Source: Sambucus nigra
Lineage: Eukaryota; Streptophyta; Magnoliopsida; Dipsacales; Adoxaceae
DNA length: 64,000 bases
Direction of reading: 5' to 3'
NCBI GenBank assembly: GCA_949130495.1
Contig: OX422216.1
Location: 97,905,967 to 97,969,966 of the forward strand
Position numbers and translations under genes: made by a program. The notes beneath the pieces are model-generated. The model saw only the letters and a list, made by a program, of their open reading frames with translations, made no database searches and was not told where the DNA came from. Each line of letters starts with the position of its first letter. Position 1 is the first letter of the stretch. This document shows positions 56,284 to 64,000 of the stretch, piece after piece.

Positions 56284-57020
56284 TGACCATACGCGGCACG
56301 TAGCGCCCGTGTCCTATGTATAATTAATTTACTCTAACTTTCTCAATTACCGTATGTCCTTAGGTGATTCTCGACCCTCGAAGTGTATCATCTTGATAAA
56401 TATAAAATCAGTAGGTGTAAGCTCTCTACCCTACTGGTCTAAGTCATTCTTAATTCTCACAAGACCTAATTTAACGTACGCACGATTTCCACTCATTTTA
56501 TACCCCCAAAATCCCACGATTAAATTTCATATAAAGTCGTGTTACCCGGACCTTCGCTATACCCTACTGGTCCTTCCCAAGTTCCATTATGATATTGAAA
56601 TTATGTTCAAGTGCCCTTACACATTAGTATCGGATTAACATTAAAAGGGAAAGAAGTTTCAATTTCCAGGAGGAGTCGATCGATTGATGAAAAGGGTCGA
56701 TCGATCGACATTCTTAAGTCAATCGATCGATCGAGTAGGGATTGGCCCAGTTTTCTGTATATCAAGCCTACGGGTTTCTTCAACTTAAATTCACAAAACC
56801 TCTACTAATTCGTCCCAAACTCCCAACCAAACATCATGAACGTTATGTCAACCAATATGGATGATTTCTATCATAAAACATATACATATTCATCAAGGGC
56901 CATCAATTAAAGAGGTTAATTAAAATTAATTCATCAAGAACCCTATTTTTATCATCATCATCATCATCAATATCTTCCTAATTCTTCCAGAATTCAACCT
57001 CTACTGGACATCAATTTCAT
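56284..57020 (-). repeat. LTR segment present only in the A 5' LTR
   Basis: Between ACTCTGACC and the shared ATTTAATCATC stretch this LTR has about 735 bases lacking at 27350-27365 of the 3' LTR. It has no coding similarity and no terminal repeats or duplications, so a deletion from the 3' LTR is likelier than an insertion. It includes a CGATCGAT cluster at 56675-56735. Confidence 0.75.
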
Positions 57021-57818
57021 ATTTAATCATCTACATATATCAATAGAATTGTCCTAACATGGTTTCTACTCAGAATTTCAATATAAATCTCCCAAACATC
57101 ATTTAACTTTCATGAAAACATAAAAGCATTATTCCTACACTAGCATGGATCTGTTATCAACTTAAGAACAACAAGTTAAATACCTGCCTCAAGAATGAAA
57201 GTCTGAATTGTAGAAGATGATGGGTATGATCCTGCTCCTCGTTCCCTGATATACGCGTTGGTGGTGGAATTGGCGAGAATGGTGTAGGGTTGGTGGTTAT
57301 CCTCCTTGGAAGCCTTCTCTCTTCTCTCTCCCTTAGCCTCTCTGCAACTCCAATGTTTTTAACCCTCGAGGACTCCTACTTCCATCAGATATAACCTCTC
57401 AATTTTCGTCATTAATTAAGGCCTAAAATGGAAAATTATCGAAATGCCCTCCCGGATTACCGGTTAGGCCTAAAATCTCCCCAAGACCCAAACTAAACCA
57501 TCGGGTATACTTTTCTGACTATCTCGACCCTTTCGGACACATTGGCGCACTCGAAATGACGATACGGGAGACTTAGAAATAATTTACTTTTTATCCCATT
57601 AATTTAGTCCCGACACGGCACACGCGCGTCCCGACTTAATTTCTATAATTGTCGTATTATTCACTCGCGAAAATTTTAATAGATTCAATCTCATATATTA
57701 CTTTACTCATTTAGTAATATTCAACATAATTCTCACCAATAATTACTGACTCTCATCAGGCTAGTAAATATCTATTTTAAAATCCGGATTAATATTAAAT
57801 AAATTTATCCCAATTCAA

Positions 57819-60800
57819 AAAACATCTTAGGGGCATACCCCAAACACCTAAGTTAATAAGACCAAAACACAAACTAAGAGAAATCAAGAAAGTGCTTAGG
57901 TAAATTCCAATACATACAGGCCATCCAATTTTCATAATTTCTCCTCACTTTCTTCCAAGTAAGGACTTTTTCTTTGACCATGTATTCAATATCCCCGACA
58001 ATAGTATCAACGTCCTTGAACATGTTATTGATACATCAAGCATTTATTTCCATCCAGATGCAGATAGACAGTATCAGAGAAAGATAAACACTTGATCTTG
58101 TTGATGAAATTGGTTGCCTTGAAATTGGAAATAGCAAATTGCAGCTCAAAATACGACTCCCTATAGCATTCATTACTAAGCAAGACTTCCTCCTAAACAG
58201 GTTTCACAAATTTGTACTCAAAGAATTGGTGATTATAGGTCTTTTTCCCAATGTTGCACATGCTATAGAGATCATTATCAGTAATCCCCAAGCTTTAGAG
58301 TTTGACCTTAGCGTTGATGGCTTTCCTACACACCATCTAGATAATAATGGAACACTTGGGGATGAACACACTAATTCATACCAACTTGCTCCAATTGAGA
58401 GTAGGCAGATTAGGGGGAAACATCTTTCAAGCGGAAGAAATGGAGAATTACCCACTACTGTTGTCATGCCAGCAGACAATGTCATTGTCCAACTCATGGA
58501 TTGTAGGAAGGACATCATGCTTGATCTCATTTAGCTCCCAAGTAATAGTAGATAGCCACCTACACTCATTATAATGGATAAAATGAAGGACTTTAGCCTT
58601 GAGATTGCTAGCATAGTCATAAATGAGTTTATCCCCATAGAGGGGTTGAAGGGGGCAGTTAGGGTGCCAATGATCAAACCACATGAAAGTATATGCCCGA
58701 TTCCCAATCCTAACCTTGATGTGGGATTTGAACTCATCATGCAATTTAAGTATTTTCCTCCAGCTCCACGCTGCATCAGAGGGTATGGGCAGAGCCTATA
58801 AGCTTTGACATTTGATCCTATACACATTACATCACTTGATCCACAGACTGTCTTTTTTGCTACAAAGGTTCCATAGGTGCTTATTGCAGCTTTATTCCAT
58901 AACTCTAATTTCTTGATGTTCAGCCCTCCTTCATCGTAAATGGAGCAGAGGTCCTTCCCCACAACTTTAGCCCAGAGTTCTTAAAGTCATCCCCATTCCA
59001 TAAGAAGTTTCTCATAATTGTTCAATCCTTTAATCACACTTTTAGGCAAAATGAAAATGGAGGCCCAGTACACTTGAATGTTAAACACAATAGATTTAAT
59101 AAGAAGGAGCCTAAGAAGCTTGTTTGTCTAACATTTAGTTCTCCCGATAATTCTCTCAATCAATTTATTACAATCATCCTTCTTGAGTCTAGTAGTAATG
59201 AGAGGAACCTCCAGGTATTTAAAAAGAGGGTTGCCATCCTGAATGCCAAGGATATTCTACAGTTCCTCAACACCAACATCATTAATGCTTGTAGTGTACA
59301 TGTTTCTCTTCTCCAAGTTAATATTTAGCCCATAGATGGATCTAAAATCCCCCAAAACCTTCTTGATAATTTTGCAAGACACACATCATCCACACCTAAA
59401 AAGATAATTAAATCGTTAGCAAAAGCAAGGTGGTTCATGGATACTTCCTTGCATTTTGGGTGGTAAGTGAACTGAGGGTTAGCATAATATTTGTTCACAA
59501 TCCCAAAAAAACCTCCATACCTAGGAGAAAAAGGTAGGGAAAAGAGGATCCCCCTGTCTTAGGCCTCTCCCCCTCTCAAAGAAGCCATTAATATCTCCAT
59601 TAAGGATAATAGAAAACCTAGGAGGGGTGACACACTTCTAGATCTAACCAATAACCTTAGTTAGCAAACCCACATGAAGAAGCATATCAAACAAGAAATC
59701 CCAATAAATAGTATCATAGGTTTTCATAATATCAACCTTAATGGTACATCTAGGGGGATGAATCCCTATGGTAGTTCCTCGTCACATCTTGGAGTAAAAG
59801 GATGTTATCAGTAATAGACCTCCCTTTAATAAATGCAAATTGGTTATTATTGATAAGGCAGGGCATCAGCTTTTTGAGTCTCAAAGTAAGGACTTTAGAA
59901 ATGCATTTGTAAAGAGTGTTACAACATGTAATAGGCCTGAAGTCCTTTATGCTAATAGGAGTTTGGATTTTGGCAGTTAAGGCCAAAGCTATACAGTTCC
60001 ATTGGTTGAAAAAAATGTCCAGTTGAGAAGAAATTGGAAAGAACATCGCATACATCCTTCCCCACAATGTCCCAATTCTTTTTGAAGAAAAAGATATTAA
60101 ACCCATCAGTCCTAAGGGCCTTATTAGAGCCAATAGAGAATATGGCCAGCTTGATCTCATCATTAGTGACCTGTCTTTTAAGAAAAGTAGCCTGGTCAGC
60201 ATTTAGTTTCCTAGTGATTACCTCATGAAGAAAGGAGCTTGGATTATCACAAGGCATAGTATTTCCTAACAAGTTTTAAAAGTAACGTGAGATACTCACT
60301 ACCTTCAATTCTCACTCCAAAAGTATTCTCAATACTTAAAATTTTCCTATAAGCTCTGCACGGATTTTCTTTTAGATGGAAGAAAGCATTATTCTGATCA
60401 CCAAGTTTCAGCCATTTGGCCCTGACTTGTTATCTTAAGAAAGACTCTTCATCATTCCTAATCTAAATATAGGTTTACCTTACCTCCTTTTCCTCAAGCT
60501 GCAGAGCTTCATTAGTGCCATCATTATTCAGCCTTATCTGAATACCATCCAAATTCTGCTTTAGAGTAGTTACTCTAAGAGAGATCTGATTGTAAAACCA
60601 CTTGTCAAAACCTTTGAGTTTTACTTTCACCTTCCCAATATTTCTAAAGAGCCTAATCTTTGGGTCTCCAGAAACATCATCATCCCAGGCATCATGAAAA
60701 GTAGGTAGAAACTCAATGTGATTCATCCAGAAGTTGTAAAATTTAAAGCTTTCCTAGTTAGGTTATTGTCAATGAAGGTGACTAGAGGACTGTGATCAGA

Positions 60801-61407
60801 AATGCCACAAGGCAAGATTTTTTCCTGAGATTTTGGAAAGGACACAAGCCAAGCATCTCTATGAAGGACCCTATAAATTTTGGATTGGACATTACTAGGG
60901 CCAAGGTGTTTCTTATTCTAGGTGAACCAGAGACTACTAGAAACCATGTCTTTAGCATTCAGGTCTAAGATGCAACTTTTGAACTCTTCAGAGGAAGTCT
61001 CATCAATATTATTAACCCCTCTCTTTTCCTCTTGGCACCTCACAACATTGAAATACCCCATAAGAACCCATAGCCCATTATTCACTAAAGCTTTATTATC
61101 CCTAAGAAAAGTCCATAAACTTCTCCTATTACAATGCTTGTCTATGAGAAGATAAAACTCCCATAGATACAAAAATTGGATTCCACCCAATCATAACTCT
61201 ACCCACCCCTCCATCAGATGGGTAGTTTTTAGCAAAGTCCCAGTGGTAGAAGTAGTTATTCTTAACATTTACCATATTATTCAATCTAACTTTAGTCTCA
61301 ACAAGACTTATAATAGTCAGGTTATTGTTTTTAATGATTTTACCAACCTCCCTTTGTTTGTGGGGGGAATTAATTCCCCTAATATTCCAAGAGCCTAGCT
61401 TGATCAT
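57819..61407 (-). pseudogene. LINE L5 ORF2: endonuclease-reverse transcriptase pseudogene
   Basis: Opens MIKLGSWNIRGINSPHKQ at 61407. The endonuclease includes LVETKVRLNN and, after a frameshift, LMGYFNVVRCQEEKRG, where Tyr replaces the Asp of GDFN (61055-61080). A linker (FDKWFYNQISLRV) leads to RT: VTNDEIKLAIFSIGSNKA, CIALALTAKIQTP, FRPITCCNTLYK, FIKGRSITDN (60272-59780). The catalytic box at 59412-59423 reads FAND. The zf-RVT start follows (58962-58448: YDEGGLNIKKLELWN, FMWFDHWHPNCPLQPLYG). The last part down to 57819 is heavily frameshifted. Confidence 0.85.
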
Positions 61408-63158
61408 TTTGATTTCTTCCGTTTGTCACCCGACCTATTCTTCCCCTTTCCATTGTTACTGCTAATACTAGTAGTGGCAGTCTTTAATATGGTAGTACTC
61501 TTACCTTGGGCTAACTCATCCACTGTTCTAACTTTAAGGGCTAGTCCAGATGGGGCAGGGGTTGTTTCACTATCAATATCATACCTCCTCATTTGGGATG
61601 TCAAAACTATTGGAGGTAGCCATAATGGGTGACTTAGGGGAAGTAGTCATATCCACAATGGTAGCAACTAGTTGGTCTTTTCCATCTGAGCTGAAGAGAT
61701 TTTTCACATTAGTACCACTAGGATTAACCAGTCCCAAACCAGTAGTCCCACTAAGGGTAGGCTGTAAAGCCCTCTTATTCACTTGGATCTATCTATATTC
61801 CATTTTCTTTATTATCTCTTGCTGGATACTAATAGGGTAAACATCTAGCCTATTATATTTAGAGACCCAATATTTTTTCACTTTTGTGCATTTGAACAAA
61901 GTATGTCCAAAAATTCCACATGGAGAACAAGATGGAGGTTTTTCTTGGTATTGCACATCAACCACAAAAGTGGATCCATCTTCCATTGCCACATCGATGG
62001 TACTAGGATTAACCTCCATGACTCCTACTTCAACACATATTCTAGCAAAGCATATTCTTTTCATCTCCTCAGTCACACTATCAACATATAAGGGAGTACC
62101 AACAGAGATAGCCACATAGCTAAGCCCCTCCTCAGTCCAGTACTGGAGTGGCACATTATGAAACTTCACCCAAAACAGGAACCTTTTTAGTAGTCTCCTT
62201 GCTGAAACGAAAATTAGGCGTCCACTTTTTAATGATGATAGGGTTGCCCACAAAATGCCATGGGTCATTGTCAATGACCTCACCCCTCATGTTAGGTTTG
62301 TCAAACAAAAAGACGAAAAGGCCATTATTATGGTCCACATCTTCAAGAGCCCAAGCTTATCCTATAATCTTTGGGAAATAGTACAAATAAGGGTGTAAGG
62401 TAGGTTCCTGCCCAAGAAACAACCCACCATACTATTCTCCCATTTCGAATAACCTCTAGCAGCCACCTCTAAAGGGGGAGAAACAGTGATTTTCTTATCA
62501 ATGAAAGTTTGCTTATGGTAAATGAGCCTTAGCTTAAGCATTCTCTTATCAACGACATCCATCCATGTTTTTCTAGGTGCCTTTGCTAGCGTGGGGGTAG
62601 GGGTGTGATGGGCCATACCAACACCCACTGGCACTTCATGAATATCAGAAGATTTCTCCACACTAGGTGTTTGAAAATCCCCACTCTCTCCCCTGTTAGT
62701 TCCATAATCAAAATGAACAACGTCCACACTTGGTGGACTCAAAATTAGATATTGTTCAGCCATCATAGGTGGTGCAACACCCCCTTTCTCTAGTCGGAGC
62801 TTCTGAAGAGCGAAATTTCCTTATGAGAGAAACCTTTTCTCTTCAAAAACTCCTAGTACACATCCTTATCTTCATTAAGTTCCTATATTATTGAGACATC
62901 CAAGGTTGCTTTAGCTATACTCTCATTGAAAGCAACAAGTTGGCCTTCTTTAATATAATTCTCCACCTCATCCTCATCAAAAAGACAAGGGGTAAGATGA
63001 CTGGGACCATTAAAAACCCTAGGAGTTGCCTTAAACTTTATGTCATAATGAACACGAACCATATCATAGGGTACTCATTCCTGAACAGCGTAACTCCACT
63101 AGGGATCGATATCCAATGGGGATCGAACCCAAAATATCTAGTTTCAAAGACCATGTGA
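61404..63158 (-). pseudogene. LINE L5 ORF1: DUF4283 and zinc-knuckle protein, broken
   Basis: Pieces from the N-terminus: HYDIKFKATPRVFNGPSHL near 63040, a stretch matching L3 (VYxEFLKRKGFSHKEI, 62870-62820), then 62766-62362 with KTWMDVVDKRMLKLRLIYH and SMVGCFLGRNLPY. The DUF4283 core spans 62338-61789 (PNMRGEVIDNDPWHFVG, WVKFHNVPLQYWTEEGLSYVA). The knuckle reads CSPCGIFGHTLFKC (CX2CX4HX4C, intact). The basic tail ends in a TGA that overlaps the ORF2 start as ATGA (61404-61407). Frameshifts at about 62360, 62200, 61785 and 61590. Confidence 0.78.
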
Positions 63159-64000
63159 TCAAATCTAAAGACTCAGTTGCTTCCAACCTCACCTCTGAAC
63201 ATCCTCAGTAGAGTCTTTATTGTGATTTTGCAGGTCCTGGAATACTAAAGGTGTTGTTGGACCCCTAGAAGTTGTTAGACAACACATCCAGTTTTGTGCC
63301 TGCCCCTGTCGGCATAAGCCTTCTTTGTGTGAGGTTTTTTGGTTTATTTAGAGTCCCTAATTTTTTTTAGATAAAAAAAAAAGTCAGGATTAGCCTTTTT
63401 TAGCTTACCCTAAGGCCAGTTGAGGCTTGCAAATGTTTTAAAGATTCCTCGCATGGGTTCACGAACTAGGTTACGAGTGGTGAAGGTATTAGGCACCCTA
63501 CTTGTTCTTTACCTTATCTAAATATTTATTACCATGTTTTACTTTTATAATTACTCTCAGTTTTATTTTAGAACATTATAAGTGACTTTAATTTGTGAGA
63601 TTTTATGGACGAATGAGATTTGTCAAATAATAGTTTACATAATTTGGGTGGAGGCCTATTATGTCATAACAGACTATGGGAGTATCAGTTAATGATTACG
63701 ATGTCATAAAAACATTTCACAACACCTTTTTAGCATATTAGGCGCCCCGCCGACATGGTGTTGTGGCAAGTATATGCGTTCTTCTGAAAGGAACAACGTC
63801 TCAGAGTGTTTTAGTGGTGGTGGCACGGCACAGGCATAGTTTTACTCATCCTAGATTTCATATATGACATGATTCATTGTATGATAAGGTTTCTTGGAGC
63901 CCCTATTTGCATGGGATAAGGAATTATATACCATAACGGAGAGAGACATAATTTTAGCTTCCTTATTATTTATGAACCGTATCTATTTCTTTTCTTATTC
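63159..64000. other. Unassigned end of window
   Basis: No coding similarity seen. A stretch at 63466-63500 (GGTTACGAGTGG then AAGGTATTAGGCACCC) resembles a motif common in the LTR or leader of large plant gypsy elements, and 63360-63392 is rich in T then A runs. This hints at another retroelement end but gives no edge. Confidence 0.3.

Larger units (their letters stand above)
25954..57818 (-). mobile_element. Ty3/gypsy chromovirus, element A (host of later insertions)
   Basis: Minus-strand element: 5' LTR 54833-57818, primer site 54819-54830, gag 54647-53448, protease-RT-RNase H-integrase start 53447-51151, then the hAT insertion 29348-51142, then integrase and chromodomain 29339-28240, polypurine tract and 3' LTR 25954-28206. 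A C-terminal chromodomain and initiator-Met priming indicate the Tekay/Del-like chromoviruses. LTRs differ by large indels and many bases, so A is old compared with B. Its right flank does not match its left flank. Confidence 0.9.
54833..57818 (-). repeat. Element A 5' LTR, outer end missing
   Basis: Aligns with 25954-28206 from TGTGACACCCCGCC onward but ends at CCCAATTCAA (57818), about 46 bases short of the complete LTR; LINE L5 starts there. Contains a longer TA array and about 735 bases not in the other LTR. Confidence 0.9.
57819..63158 (-). mobile_element. LINE copy L5
   Basis: Minus-strand LINE with almost complete ORF1 and ORF2. The 3' end at 57819 has no A tail and joins directly to the truncated LTR of element A. 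ORF1 can be followed upstream to about 63100. The same family as L1-L4. Confidence 0.85.

Overview
The window is a block of nested transposable elements from a flowering-plant nuclear genome. The evidence is the set of plant element families: L1-type LINEs with a DUF4283/zinc-knuckle ORF1, an En/Spm CACTA element, a hAT element, a chromodomain Ty3/gypsy element, a Tat-type Ty3/gypsy element with two RNase H domains and an antisense plant-mobile-domain gene, and Ty1/copia pieces using initiator-Met tRNA priming. I see no ordinary host gene, no tRNA or rRNA gene, and nothing prokaryotic. I cannot name the species.

Layout. 1-2867: end of a copia-like element on the minus strand (gag-like ORF, PBS, LTR), inserted in a decayed LINE (L1, minus, 2868-7690). 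7725-8520: copia RT/RNase H fragment; 8538-9093: LTR-like sequence. 9160-11657: LINE L2 (plus), split by an antisense 5'-truncated LINE (9685-10878). 11658-15784: LINE L3 (plus), split by another antisense LINE (13873-14565). L3 is then split by a 10.07-kb CACTA transposon (15785-25856, TSD ATT), which itself holds LINE L4 (18839-21443) inside its tnp2 transposase. L3 resumes at 25857-25953 and is cut by gypsy element A (25954-57818, minus). 57819-63158: LINE L5 (minus). 63159-64000: unassigned.

Element A is a chromovirus (PR, RT, RNase H, integrase, broken chromodomain). A hAT element inserted in its integrase; the 8-bp duplications now lie at 29340-29347 and 51143-51150, 21.8 kb apart. Inside the hAT lie its own broken transposase gene, an inverted copy of part of A plus the hAT 3' end, and a complete Tat element B (35178-49617, minus). 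B carries a 2,166-codon gag-pol frame and, on the opposite strand, a five-exon gene with a plant mobile domain.

The most unusual structure is a pair of ~3.97-kb inverted arms (32441-36420 and 49625-53589). Each arm runs through element A pol, the hAT target-site duplication, the hAT 3' end and the B LTR. At the inner edge of the right arm two B LTRs stand head to head with seven bases of polypurine tract between them. Inferred order: LINEs, then CACTA and A, then hAT in A, then B in hAT, then inverted duplication. Nearly every element has stops or altered catalytic residues; L4 and B are the least decayed.
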